In this document: positions 34,018-45,051 of the stretch, piece by piece | Layout of the letters: each line of letters starts with the position of its first letter | How positions within the stretch are numbered: the stretch's first letter is position 1 | NCBI GenBank assembly: GCA_002270565.1 | Contig: NQMI01000011.1 | Location: forward strand, 7,929-71,928 | Origin: Stenocarpella maydis | Lineage: Eukaryota > Ascomycota > Sordariomycetes > Diaporthales > Diaporthaceae | DNA: 64,000 nucleotides | Direction: 5' to 3' | Translations under genes and position numbers: made by a program | The notes under the pieces: model-generated | Seen by the model: the letters and a program-made list of their open reading frames with translations, nothing else | What the model was told of the DNA's origin: nothing | Databases searched by the model: none

Positions 34018-35022
34018 TTAATTTGTCACCTGGACTACCAGTCTGCCCTTGAACGCACTGTCTTGATACGCCTCCACGATGCCAGGGATTTCATCAAAAG
34101 GTACCATGGTGATATGAGATCGAATCTCGGCATCACTCACGGTCTTCATCATCCTTTCCGTGGAAAGTCTGCTTGTGACATAGCTCCCCCGGATTGTGAG
34201 CTCCTTGAAAACAATCAGACTGGAGTCAAACCTCCAGTTCTCGGCTGGGAGGCCCAACACACCCATCGTGCCCCCAATTCGCAATATGGTCAAGGCCCAA
34301 TTGTTGGCCTCGAGCGAGTCAGTACATGCCACTGCAGCTGCAACACCCTCTCCTTCTGTGAAGTCCAAGATCTGTGTCGCGGCGTCCTTGGAGCCAGAGT
34401 CGACGACCAGCGCAGGGCGTAGGTTTTTGTTGGCAACCTCAGAGGCCAGTTGTCTTCCTGCTGGCCGGCTGTCTACAGCGATTGTTCTGAACCCCATCGC
34501 GGCTGCAAACTGCAGGCCGAGGAACCCGAGGCCGCCGATGCCGACGATGGCCACTGGTTCCCCAGGACTCAGGCCCGCCGTGGCTCTCTCTAGAGAGCCC
34601 CATACCGTAGCGCCAGCACACATCAGCGGGGCTGCTTGTTCAAAGGACAGAGATGGCGGCAGGTGGACTGTTGTTTCGGGATCCACGGCCAAGTATTCCG
34701 CAAAGGCCCCGTCGTTCTGGAAGCCCGCAGTCTCGCGGTGGTCACAAAACCTGGAGTCCAGCCCGCCACCTGTCCGCTGGGCGAGCCGGCACCCGCTGCA
34801 ACTGCCACATGAGCTCTTGAAGTTGAGTGCTCCGACCCTATCGCCGATCTTCCAGTCGCCGCCACAGCTCGCCCCGATCTGGACGACGACGCCGGCCGGC
34901 TCGTGAGACGGGATCATGCCCAGCGGGGACCCGAACTGTCCCTGCACCACTTGGAGATCCGAGTGGCAAAACCCGGCTGCATGCACCCTGACGAGAAGCT
35001 CATGGTCGCGGATTGTCGGCAC
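34018..35022 (-). CDS. Zinc-dependent medium-chain alcohol dehydrogenase, 5' end uncertain
   Basis: A zinc MDR alcohol dehydrogenase, NAD(P)-dependent and cytosolic. Catalytic zinc ligands are Cys in AAGFCHSDLQ, His in IPSHEPAGV and Cys in LMCAGATVWG. The structural zinc is bound by the four Cys of SCGSCSGC and RFCDHR. The Rossmann motif is AIVGIGGLGFLG. The frame at 35022 begins with GTG, in mid-domain; it continues open and protein-like upstream to about 35114 (LADPAQYSKPYKL). No in-frame ATG was found there. A short 5' exon, a lost start or a sequence error are possible. The C-terminus (GRLVVQVTN) is complete. Confidence 0.83.
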   Translation of the reverse strand: MPTIRDHELLVRVHAAGFCHSDLQVVQGQFGSPLGMIPSHEPAGVVVQIGASCGGDWKIGDRVGALNFKSSCGSCSGCRLAQRTGGGLDSRFCDHRETAGFQNDGAFAEYLAVDPETTVHLPPSLSFEQAAPLMCAGATVWGSLERATAGLSPGEPVAIVGIGGLGFLGLQFAAAMGFRTIAVDSRPAGRQLASEVANKNLRPALVVDSGSKDAATQILDFTEGEGVAAAVACTDSLEANNWALTILRIGGTMGVLGLPAENWRFDSSLIVFKELTIRGSYVTSRLSTERMMKTVSDAEIRSHITMVPFDEIPGIVEAYQDSAFKGRLVVQVTN

Positions 35023-35114
35023 GTCCCTCTCACACAGCTTGTACGGCTTGCTGTACTGCGCTGGGTCAGCAAGTCGCTCCAGGGGTGGCGCGGTGATGAG
35101 GGCAGACTGACTTC

Positions 35115-35789
35115 TGAAATCTCAGCAGCTCGCATCCGGCGAGGTACATGATTGCATGTGTCCATCTTGCCTGAGGTCACATGCAATGATCATGGAGCAT
35201 TGGCTAGGTCTAGCCAGCCACCCCCATATGATTTTGCATACGGCACATGGACTATTCTGTCGACATGACTATGTGAGCAGGCTGCATCGTGACGTAGGGG
35301 ATTGTACATTCGCAGCATAAGCTGATGCCGGAGGTCTGTTATCAACTGGAGATACTTACTCCAACTCCCGGCCAAGAGCTACATCGATTCATGGCCCATG
35401 TCCGGTTACTCCACGACGCTGTTCTAACCCCTACTCCAACTGATTATCGACGGGGCTTGTTGCGTGCTCTGGCAACAGATGGCAGATCAAGGTGGCCGCG
35501 GGCGTGGACATCGAATTATTTGCTGCCTTATCTGTTACCTGAGAGCCGGCACCGGCCACCAGTCTTTGCTCATTATTTCGACGCGGCTCAGAGGTTTGGA
35601 TCTTCAATCAAGAGCATGGTAGCTGCGGTTGCCTGTGGATTTGCAGGGAACGAGCCCACGAAACGAGTGTATGCATCATAGGAGCATCGCCGAACATGTC
35701 TGTCTTCTTCAAAGATATATCCGAGTGCGCTAAGACTCCCTGTCGCTGTTTCATTACTTGACTAACATGGAGTGTGAAGAGACAATCCT
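35115..35789. other. Divergent promoter region
   Basis: It separates the alcohol dehydrogenase from the amidase, and missing first exons of either could lie here. A 118-codon plus-strand frame at 35325-35681 has no recognisable motif and I do not call it. Confidence 0.4.
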
Positions 35790-37472
35790 GTGAGACAGGG
35801 CGACGTCGAGAATCTCCTGCAGCCCCTGGGCCTGACCATCAAAGCTGAAGAGTCCGCCGATTACCAACGCCTCCTTGCCGCGGTCCACGACTGCGCAGCT
35901 CGCATCGACAGCCTCCCGGACTACCAGCCCGTCCCGGACACCAAGAAATACCCCCGCGAGAACGTGCATCTCCCCACGGCGGAAGAGCAAGCACTCGGCC
36001 ATGCCTGGGCATACCGGTTCCTGATACGGGGCGACAGCTCCGGGAGAGATCCCCCGCCGGTCTCCCTCGAGGGCAAGACCGTCTGCGTCAAGGACTGCAT
36101 GGCCGTGGCCGGGGTCCCCCAGTTCTACGGCACCGACGCCTTCCCCCCGTGGACGCCCTCGACGGACGCGACGGTGGTGACTCGGGTCCTGGGCGCCGGC
36201 GCAGACATCCTGGGCACGGCGACGTGCGAGCACTTCTGCAACTCGACGGCGTCCTTCACCAGCGCCCAGGGGACGGTCGAGAACCCCTACAGGGAAGGGT
36301 ACTCGGCCGGCGGCAGCACGTCGGGCGGCGCGGCGCTGGTGGGCTCCGGCCTGGTCGACATCGCCCTGGGTACGGACCAGGGGGGCAGCATCCGGGTGCC
36401 GTCGTCGCTATGCGGCTGTGTCGGGCTGAAGCCGACCCACGGCCTGGTGCCGTTTACGGGGATTACGAGTGGGGACGCCATCGACGACCACGCCGGCCCG
36501 ATCTGCCGGTCTGTCCTCGAAGCTGCCCAGTGCCTGGATGTGATAGCTGGCTATGACGGTATTGATGACAGGTCTCTCGGTGCTGCTGCCTGCGGCTCGT
36601 CGGGGTATACCGCGGCTCTTCGTTCGGGCCCCCGGCGGCTGGATGGGGTAAAGATAGGGCTCCTGAAACAAGGCTTCGATCACGAGGTCGTGGACCCCAG
36701 GGTAAGGGATCATGTTCTTGTGGCGGCCCAGGAGCTTGCCTCACTCGGAGCAATCATCGAGGAGGTCTCAGTCCCGCTCCATATGGAGGGGCCGTCGATC
36801 TGGACAATCCAACAGCGCATATCAGGCTCATCCGGTATCTTGGGTAGGGCCACTGGAAGAAGGGGTCTCGGTTTGACTGAGTTCGAGAAGGCCCGGCTTC
36901 CATGGACCGATGCAAGCTTCCAGAAGCTCTTCCCATCGACCAAGAACACAGTTATCAACGGCCTGTACCTGTCGGACAAGTTCCCTGGGCTGTATAGCAA
37001 GACGGTGAACATCGGCCGACAGATAAGTGATGCCTATCAACTGATATTCGAGAGCTACGACGCGGTCATCATGCCAACGACGCCGTTCGTGGCACAGCGG
37101 CATGGGGCTAGGGACCCCGTCCTCCGGTCGTTTGAACCCACTATTGGCCTGACGACCAATACCGCCGTCTTCAACGTGACTGGCCACCCAGCCATGTCAA
37201 TACCGGTGGGATTCCTCAGCGCGAAGGACGACCCAAGGGTGCGGCTTCCTGTCGGTATGCAGGTCGTGGGAGGGCTGTGGCAGGAGAAGAAGGTGCTCAG
37301 GATTGGCCATGCATGGGAGACCAATTTCGACTGGCGAAATTACAAGGCGGATGGCGGAGTATGCGCAAGTGCGTGCGTTCCACCAGCAGAGGTGGACGTC
37401 AAAGGGATCGAAATGCCCGAGGTCGATGTGCCAACATCACCGAGCTTGAAGAGAGTTAAGCTTTCCGCCTGA
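35790..37472 (+). CDS. Amidase signature family enzyme, 5' end uncertain
   Basis: An amidase hydrolysing carboxamides, with the Ser-cisSer-Lys triad: Lys in GKTVCVKDCMAVAG (about residue 100), cis-Ser in GGSTSGGAALVG and the nucleophile in TDQGGSIRVPSS. The sequence is 560 aa as an open frame with no intron. The first codon of this frame is GTG at 35790, with an in-frame stop just upstream at 35775-35777, and no ATG precedes residue 100. The family N-terminus (DVENLLQPLGLTIKAEESAD) is nearly complete, so only a few residues from an upstream exon seem to be missing. The C-terminal tail (from about 530) has Pro/Val-rich low complexity. The substrate is unknown; relatives are often annotated GatA-like by default. 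Confidence 0.88.
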   Translation: MRQGDVENLLQPLGLTIKAEESADYQRLLAAVHDCAARIDSLPDYQPVPDTKKYPRENVHLPTAEEQALGHAWAYRFLIRGDSSGRDPPPVSLEGKTVCVKDCMAVAGVPQFYGTDAFPPWTPSTDATVVTRVLGAGADILGTATCEHFCNSTASFTSAQGTVENPYREGYSAGGSTSGGAALVGSGLVDIALGTDQGGSIRVPSSLCGCVGLKPTHGLVPFTGITSGDAIDDHAGPICRSVLEAAQCLDVIAGYDGIDDRSLGAAACGSSGYTAALRSGPRRLDGVKIGLLKQGFDHEVVDPRVRDHVLVAAQELASLGAIIEEVSVPLHMEGPSIWTIQQRISGSSGILGRATGRRGLGLTEFEKARLPWTDASFQKLFPSTKNTVINGLYLSDKFPGLYSKTVNIGRQISDAYQLIFESYDAVIMPTTPFVAQRHGARDPVLRSFEPTIGLTTNTAVFNVTGHPAMSIPVGFLSAKDDPRVRLPVGMQVVGGLWQEKKVLRIGHAWETNFDWRNYKADGGVCASACVPPAEVDVKGIEMPEVDVPTSPSLKRVKLSA

Positions 37473-37707
37473 GCGACGTGTTTTTGGAAAAATATCGTGT
37501 TCAAATCGATTCCCAGACTTCTCCTCACAACGACCGTGTCTCTGCAGTCCGTAGCTACTACTCAAGCATATATATGGAGTGTCAAGCTGACAGACGGACC
37601 ATCAGAAAGCCTTGCTCGGCTCCGAATCCAGAATCCTCCAGAAGTCTATCGGGTTTTCCCAGATTACAAAAGTCGATGCTTGACCGGAGATTATCTGATT
37701 GAAATTC

Positions 37708-38644
37708 TCAGTTGATAGTATACCCGCCATCCACCACCATTGCATGACCCTGAACAAACGAAGCCTGGCTTGAACATAAGAAGAGAACCGCGTTGGCCAC
37801 CTCATCGGGCGTGCCCATCCTCTTCATCGGTGCAATATCAATCGCCGGCCTCAGCCTCTGGATCAGCTCCTCCGATGATGTCGTCATTGGTGTGGCGATC
37901 ACGCCTGGACAGACGCAGTTGACCCTGATGCCGTCCTGTGAGTAGTCGATGGCGTCTGACCGCGTCATGTTGATGATTGCGGCCTTTGACGCGCAGTAAG
38001 GGGCTGAAGGAATAAGATGTTAAGCACGTGTCTGGGAAACTGAACCGAAGACTGTGTGGTGGGGGAAGGGGGGGGGGNGGCACAGGGCTCACCAGCTGCC
38101 GGCCTTGCCACGACACCGAGTTGACTCGCGATATTAACAATGGAGCCGCGCTGCTCAGGGTGACCATGGTGTGGTTTCTGCCGTAGCATATGGCCGATGA
38201 CCGCCCGCGAGACCAGCCAGCTGCCCTTGTAGTTGACGTTGGTGATGAGATCAAATGCAGCAGTCGATGTCTCGTGCGACCGCAGCGACTGGCCCAGGAT
38301 GCCGGCACAGCTCACAGAATAGTCGATGCGGGAGAAACCCCGGGCGACGTCGCGCACAAACGAGTTGACAAAGCCCTCGTCCGAGATGTCTCCCTCCCGG
38401 CTTAGGACCTGGACCTTTGGGTCGATCTGGAGGATGGCAGCTCGGGTTTCTGCCAGTGATTTCTCGTTGAGGTCGGTAATTGCAATCCTGGAGCAGCCAG
38501 AGCGAGCAAAGCCCCTGGCGACAGCGGCACCAATACCTGGGGGGTACCAAGTCAGGAATCGGCTGCCAGCGGTAGTCATCCGGATATCAACCTACCTGTT
38601 CCTCCAGCGCCCGTTATGAGCGCCACCCCTGGGAACTTGAACAT
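37708..38644 (-). CDS. Short-chain dehydrogenase/reductase (classical SDR)
   Basis: Exons 38596-38644, 38093-38536 and 37708-38003 join in phase to 262 aa. MFKFPGVALITGAGGTGIG gives the cofactor-binding TGxxxGxG, spanning intron 1. AITDLNEKSL follows beta-2 with Asp, favouring NAD(H). The catalytic Ser is in SIVNIASQLG, and the Tyr-x3-Lys in PYCASKAAII is completed by the intron 2 junction. GVIATPMTTSSEE and FVQGHAMVVDGGY complete a 3-oxoacyl/alcohol dehydrogenase-like protein. Intron 2 (38004-38092) contains a G-run and an undetermined base at 38078. It is divergent from the transcription factor gene, 566 bp apart. Confidence 0.92.
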
Positions 38645-39210
38645 GGCGGATATGCCTCGTGCAGGTGGAGTCTTCTAAAAATCTGACTATCCTGTCGCGC
38701 GAGCCTCGTTCCTCGTCTTCACTCTCAACCACTGATGTCTATTGATCTTTTGTGACCTCAACATGGGATCAAACTCCGAGCATTACTCCAACCCAGGACG
38801 CGTTCAGATGTCCGTCAAACTCGGCCGCACCACCCCACCGGCTGTCGCGTGGGACACTCTCCTCCAAACTCAATGCGGGGTATAGGAGATAACAAGAGGC
38901 ACAAAAGCCTATTTCAACTTAGTTTCTTGGTTCCAGCGATAAGGACCGCTGGTGTCGTCGGCTGTGTCGTGGAGACAGGCTCGTCTCCAAGGATTGGACC
39001 CCTAACCCCGGGGCCCTGGAGCCTGGTTATCTGTGCAAGAGGTGCTGTGTATTTACTCCGCAGGCCCAAAAGTGTCCCAAGTCTTCTCCAACAAACCCAA
39101 GGCATGCCCCCAAAGCCTCTTCCCTCTCCAACTTCCCCGGATTCATGCTCGACATCACCTCCAAGCACCGAGGGCGTTCGTGCGATCTGCACATGCGCAG
39201 TGGATAAGCA
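38645..39210. other. Divergent promoter region of SDR and transcription factor
   Basis: I see no coding sequence. It could carry sites for control of both genes. Confidence 0.4.
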
Positions 39211-42147
39211 ATGCTGTCCCACAACGGCACTGGCAGTCCGGCCACAAAGGGACAGCAGCTGAGTTCAGCCCCGGCCCGGCGGAGGGGGAGGACCACTCGT
39301 GCTCACGGCTCCGGCTCCGGCTCCAGCAGGCGTCCATGCCCTCATTGTGGCCGCACATTCAAGCGCACCGAGCACCTGGACCGCCATGTGCGCACTCGTC
39401 AGTCATCCCATCCTGCTGCGTCTGGCTCTTTTCTTGCGCGCATGCCACGCTCATCGGAGTGGAGTCGATCCACAGCCCTCTCCATCGCGGGATATTCGCG
39501 TGTAGCTGGTCGCCATGACCCGTCCTCATCGACTGTGCCCCACGTGTTGACGCTGACATGCACCTTGTCGTCCTCCAGACACCAAGGAAAAGCCCTTCAT
39601 CTGCCAGTGCGGAGCTGCTTTTTCCAGGCGAGATCTTTTGACCCGGCACCAGCGCATCAGCCTGCATGAAGATGCATCCGAGCCCCCGGATGACCCTTCG
39701 GGGCCGGACTCCGGGGAGCAGCTTCAGGGCCCGGTCGAGGCCGACCTGGCCGCCGCCGTCTCCCTTTCCGGCATGAGCGGGCATCACTGGTCACAGCGAC
39801 AACCTCCGGCGCCACCGGTGGAGCTGTATCCCATGGCAGTCTCGAGGAACGGCGCCCTCGTGGACGATACCCCTTACCAGCAGGGTCTGATAGCTGAGCC
39901 CTTCTATGCGTGTGACGATGGTCCGTGTGGTCCCTCGCGTACCCTGTTACTGTACACCGCTGTGGCCAAGTATGTATGACAAGAGCTGACCCCACCTAGG
40001 TAATCAGGCTGCCCTGGGATTCGATGCCCACTTCAGAGAGTTCGCGAGTTTTCTGGACGGCGTTGGCATGCCTGCGGAATGGAGTCCTTACTTCAACCGG
40101 CCTGAGAGGGACAACGAGGCTATTGACCCTGCGCTACGGCACTCGCGAGGAGGCACTGCCACGCCTGGCCCCCGCCAGAACAGAACGCGGCCTGGGACGC
40201 CTTTCAGCTCGTGGCTGCCCTCGGCGCCTACTGGCAACCACATGACAGAAGCCTTGCCCGACCCAAGTAGGTCGTCGCCTGTTCTGGTACCCCGAGGTTA
40301 TGGTCAGGCTAACACTAAACGAAGACCCTCGTCCTGCTGATGCCGAGCCCCAGCCATACCGGGTCTCGGAGGACCAGAGGCTGCGGCTAAGCACCTTGAT
40401 CGAGACCTTCCGCGATGTCATTCACCCCAACTTCAAGTTCCCTTCCCGCCATGCCCTCACACGTTACATCACATCCTTCTTTGAGGGGTTCCATTCTCAC
40501 ATGCCTTTTATCCACGCACCGACGTGGCGGATTTCTGATCACTCGGCAGAGTTTGTACTCGGCATCGCGGCCATCGGCGCCCAGTATTGTTTCGAGCACC
40601 GCATGTCCGAGAAGCTCTTCCATGCCGGCAAATCCATATTGATGCAGAGGCTGGCACGCGAGTCTGACAAGTTCGGCCCCAAAACAGGCTCTTTCCTCCA
40701 CCTCCACAGCCTGTCACCCCAGAAGGCCGAGCTCAGAGCCTGCTCAGAGAGGGAATGGGGCTCTTGGGAACCCATCGAGGCCGTTCGAGCCCTGATAGCG
40801 CTCATGGGCTACGCCACCTGGGAACCAAGCGTGCATCTTGTGCAGGAGGCATTCGCCTTGCAGGCGCTCCTGGCCCAGGTCCTGCGCGAGATCGGCCTCC
40901 ACGAGGACGATCTACCCCAGCTCCCAGCAGAGCAGACTACTGCCCCGGAGGTGGGCTGGCTCGCCTGGGTGCGACAGGAATCGACGCGCAGGGCCAAGTT
41001 CATAGCCTTCTCCTTCATGCACACCCACAGCATCGCGTACAACACGTACCCCGTGCTGCGCAGCAACGAGGTTGGTCTCCGGCTGCCCTGCTCGACCGGC
41101 GAGTGGAAGGCACAGACAGCCCAGCAGTGGCGGACGGCCCGGCGCGAGGCAGGGAAGCAGCAGCTCTTCTTTCAGGATGCCTTGTCTCTGCTGCTGCGGA
41201 ATACCGATGGCACAGCGCCGCTCGACCCGATCCCAACCCCCCTGGGGAACTACATCCTGCTACATGGGTTGCTGCAGAGGATCTATATTGTCCGCGACCT
41301 TTCCTTGCCGATCATGGATCACTCGGCATCGCTGCCAAGTGCAGAGGTCGACAAGCTGGAGTAAGTCTGTATGATAGCAGCCAGGGATGGTCTGGACAGC
41401 ACTGACCCGTTGGCGCAGACGTGGGTTGCGGTCCTGGACAGCCGGGTGGCAACAGGCCCCTGAGTCGAGCCTCGACCCCAACAACGAGAATGGACCCATC
41501 CCGTTCACGTCCAGCTCCCTCCTCGGCCTGGCCTACGTCCGCATCTACCTGCACCTCGGCCCATACCGGCTTCTCGAGTCGCGGGACCCGGCGCGCATCG
41601 CCAGGGCCATCAGCCGCTCGCCAGCGGTAGAACGTTCGGGGGGCGTCATCACGGCGCTGCTGTACACAGCCCACATGCTCAGCATCCCGGTCAGGCTGGG
41701 CGTCGACCGTGTCGCTCGGAGCCAGGCCTTCTTCTGGAGCGTCCGGCACTCGCTGTCGGGTCTGGAGTGCGCCGTGTTGCTCAGCAAGTGGCTCTCGTCG
41801 CTCTCTCTCTCCGCCGCCGCGACACCGCTCAGTGGTTCGTACAAGGATTCTCACTTCTTTGTTGCTCAGGGTTGCTTTCTGACAAGATGCCCACAGATGG
41901 CGAGGACAGGATCCTTCATTGGGTCCGATGCATCGTGGAGGAGGCATACGATGTCGTCGACTTTGAGGAAGACGAGGCCGATACGCGGACGGGCCGGGAT
42001 GCTGCCTCGCTCAGCCTGGCCGTCCTCAAGATCTGGGCGCACTTCTTCAAGAGCAACGCGCAGTGGCCTTTTATAAATATCATCGGCAGGAGCCTGGAGA
42101 AGTACCGGGAGCTGCTCATCGAGAGCACGACGCGCCAGGTCCCTTGA
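39211..42147 (+). CDS. C2H2 zinc-finger transcription factor with fungal-specific domain
   Basis: A nuclear regulator with two N-terminal C2H2 fingers (CPHCGRTFKRTEHLDRHVRTH and CQCGAAFSRRDLLTRH, the first split by intron 1) and a C-terminal fungal_trans domain. Proposed exons 39211-39397, 39579-39920, 40000-40266, 40325-41360, 41419-41834 and 41897-42147 give 832 aa with closing phase. Intron 2 is uncertain: donors at 39921 (GTCCGT) or 39974 (a 34-bp intron) are both possible. GFDAHFREFASFLDGVG and the ITSFFEGFHSHMPFIHAPTW segment are typical of this class. The class includes regulators of metabolism. Its position inside a run of oxidoreductases and an amidase suggests a pathway-specific activator (inference). 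Confidence 0.88.
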
Positions 42148-43685
42148 GGTTAGTTGTCACATGCAGAAGCTAACATTACCCTGCGCAATTCGAACCGACA
42201 TGGCCGGTATCTTCGTTCGGACCGTCTGCTCGGCATTGCCAGGCAGGTGCCGGTGTTGACCAAGGTTGGTTCTCCTCTGGTACATGCACTGCATGGCCAC
42301 CTGGGCACTAATACTCAAGTACCTACCGCTGACGAAGGAGTGTTCCTCACCAGCACCTGATCCATGTTGGGCTGGGCCTGGCCATACCTACACATATAAG
42401 GAAGACACCAAGGGTCCGCTCCGGTATCCGACCCGATACCGGCGAGCGTCCCTTACCGGGCCAGCTGCCCAACATGGCCACGCCCGAGGACAAGGCCCGT
42501 GACGCGGGCGCCGCGCAGAGTCTTGTGCGCAGGAATGCCTCGCACGGGCACGAGCAGCCTCGCAGCGGCCCTGCCGGAGATGGGCTCCATGCACATCCTT
42601 CCACGGCCCCGACTCGCGGACCAGGCCCCCGCACTGCCCATGTTTAGGCCCTTGCGGATATCTCCGTGAGGGGCGTCGCGGTCATCATCGGGAACCGCAC
42701 CCTCCTCTCCATGCAAAAGACCATTAGAGGCTTCTTTGGGGGCGCGAGGACCCTCGACAAGACCCGCCGCCGGGCTCCGGATGTCTTGCGGCGGCACTCG
42801 GAGGTGATCAGGGCACATACCGCACCGGAGAGGTTGCTGGGGTACCGCGTTGGGGGGCATGGGTGGGAACCGCCATGTGCGTTTCGTGCAAAGAAGGCCC
42901 CCGTGGGAAAGGGCTTCCCCAGGGCGCATGTGAAGGGTCGTGGCCCGTATCGCCACGACAACGGGGCGCTTCGGATGGAGACGGTGGTACAGGTGGTCTG
43001 CACCGCCGCCCAGCGTGTGATTGCTGTGGCGTCCGTGTGGGCAGTATGGTACTTGTACCAACAGATGATGTTGTCCTGGAGCTTTCTCTTCCATCAGTAC
43101 GTCGGAATACTGATGTTTCGAGCGTTATCTAACGGGTGGGCCCAACCAGTCCATCAGGTTTTGTGATCTCTCTATCCTTTGGCTGGACCACCATGCATCT
43201 CTAGCCATAATCCAGGGGACGTCGCCATCTGTTCCTCTAGAGACTTCAGAAATATTTTATATCGCTTTCATTTTGCAGGACTCAGTCTCCTTCCAGTTCC
43301 TGAAAAACAGTGCCTCCACTTACAGCCTGAATGACCTCTATATTTCTACACCAACACCCATAAGACCAACCTACTTAGGGAGGTCCTCAGGATGCACGCT
43401 CTATTCCCTCGTCATTTATCTTGCAGAGCCCGTTACTATGGAACACCTCATGCACGTTATGGTACCTATGTAGGATCCAACAAAACCTAAGAGTAGCGGA
43501 TACCACCAATCTGAAAAGACTAATACTACAGGGGATCTAACATATACTACTAGTTTCAGTCGACGCGAGTTCAAATGTTGCATTCGTAATTATTTATTTG
43601 CCTTGGCCGGTCCAGAACGCGACATACGGCTGAGGCACCGTTTCCCACACCTGAGGTCACCCTGGAATCGGTCCCAGCATCCTCC
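42148..43685. other. Intergenic (1.5 kb)
   Basis: There are open frames on both strands in 42450-43170, but none has a motif, a convincing start or a splice pattern. They probably reflect GC-rich composition. I see no RNA gene. Confidence 0.45.
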
Positions 43686-45051
43686 TCACAGCCTCTTCCC
43701 CCAACTCCAGTGCGCCTCGGGATCATCCAACAGGGCCACCATCTCCCTCACGCCAGCAGAGTTGGCCCCCTCCTCCACGACGAACTGCTCCAGCGCCAGC
43801 AGCGCATACCTGACGGCCCCCTCCGGCCTCCGGAACGCGTTGTAGTTGAGCGCGGCGAGCCGGTACGCCGACGACCCCTGCGCCGGGAGCAGCCTCTCCT
43901 GCTCGTAGAGCGAGAGCAGGAGCGCCACCGCGTCCAGCGTGCGCGTCTCATACGCAGCCCGTTCCTCGCCCGCCCTCCTGCCGCCGCCCTGGCCCAGCAG
44001 CAGCGACTTCTCCACCTCGTACAGCCGCCACAGCCTGTGGTCGCTCGCGTTGGCCAGCGCGCGGCAGGCTCACTGCGCGCACGCGCACGCGAACCCCCAG
44101 TTGCGCAGGGTGCGGCCCGCCGCACGTCCGGACGCGAACCCGTCACGTACGAGATGGTCAGCTCCTCGCCCGCGGGCAGCCTGCGCCCGCCGCCGCCACG
44201 GTCGGCGGGGATGATGCCGTGGTCGAGGTGGAACGCCGCGCGGGCCGGCACTCTGGTCGTACAGACACTCGGGAAGTTGCCGACGAGGGGGCCAGCCCGG
44301 CGCCCGGCGCTGAAGCGGCAGGTTGAACGATTTTGGCGATGACGCCAGGATGTCGTCTTCGCCTCCGCTTGCGTCGCCGCAGCGCTCCAGAAGGCCGCGC
44401 GCGCCCGCTGGCCCTCCGCAGCGGCCCACCGCGTCGCGCAGGAGAGCAGCTGCTCGGCCCGGCTGAGGTCGCGAAGACCCGCGGTGGAGCCAAGCGCCGC
44501 GTGTACGCCATCGCCTGCGTGGCGCGGTGCTGGCCCGCTAGGCACCAGCCCCGGCCCTTGCCCGGGACGTGGCGCCTCCACCGCCTCGCTGCGTGTTTGA
44601 CGCTGCTGACGCGATGAACGCCGCGGCGGCGGCGGCGGCGCGCGGGCTGCCAGCTCGAGAACCCTGTTGGCCAGGGCCTGGGCCGACTCGGGGTCGTCAC
44701 CAGGGCGATGCCGCCGCCCGCGGCGAAGGACGGGTGCGCGTAGACGCAGTAGGCGCCTGCGCACGCGTGCGGGCCTGTCCAACCCCCCGAGGTGTCCTCC
44801 TCCCCCTCGTCCTGGGGCCCGTCGTAGGTGGTACTGGGGGAGGGCGGTGGTGATGTTGTGTTCTTGGTGGCGGCGTCGAGGGGGCATTGCCACCCCGGAT
44901 CTTCAAGTGGCTTCTGAGCTGGAGATAGAGGGCTCGCGGCACAGAGTTCCTCTAGACTGAGCCGGTTGTGGGATGGGAGGTGAGTGGTGCCATTTACGAG
45001 TGCTGGGATCGCACAGGAAAGCACGAGCAAGATGCTGCTGGCCCTCGTCAT
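43686..45051 (-). pseudogene. SET-domain (SMYD-like) gene with multiple frameshifts
   Basis: The N-terminus from ATG 45051 is a signal-peptide-like MTRASSILLVLSCAIPALVNG, followed in the same frame by the SET entry segment GGIALVTTP (about 44700). The family sequence continues only in a second frame (ESAQALANRVLELAAR), which later carries AAFHLDHG and the SET motif GEELTISYV (about 44150-44180). A third frame then gives DGFASGRAAGRTLRNWGFACACAQ-type post-SET sequence. Here a TGA at 44070-44072 sits where the post-SET Cys is expected, and the C-terminal helical part runs on to 43686. The central NHxCxPN region is scrambled. The stretch is extremely GC-rich, so real decay or base-call/assembly indels are both possible. 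If repaired it would be a fungal SET protein of the SMYD/SET5 type. Confidence 0.72.

Noticed and set aside
35325..35681. 118-codon plus-strand frame between ADH and amidase
   Set aside because: Does not splice in phase into the amidase and shows no family resemblance.
42450..43170. Overlapping open frames of 120-213 codons on both strands
   Set aside because: No motif, start context or introns; similar openness on both strands indicates GC-rich composition.
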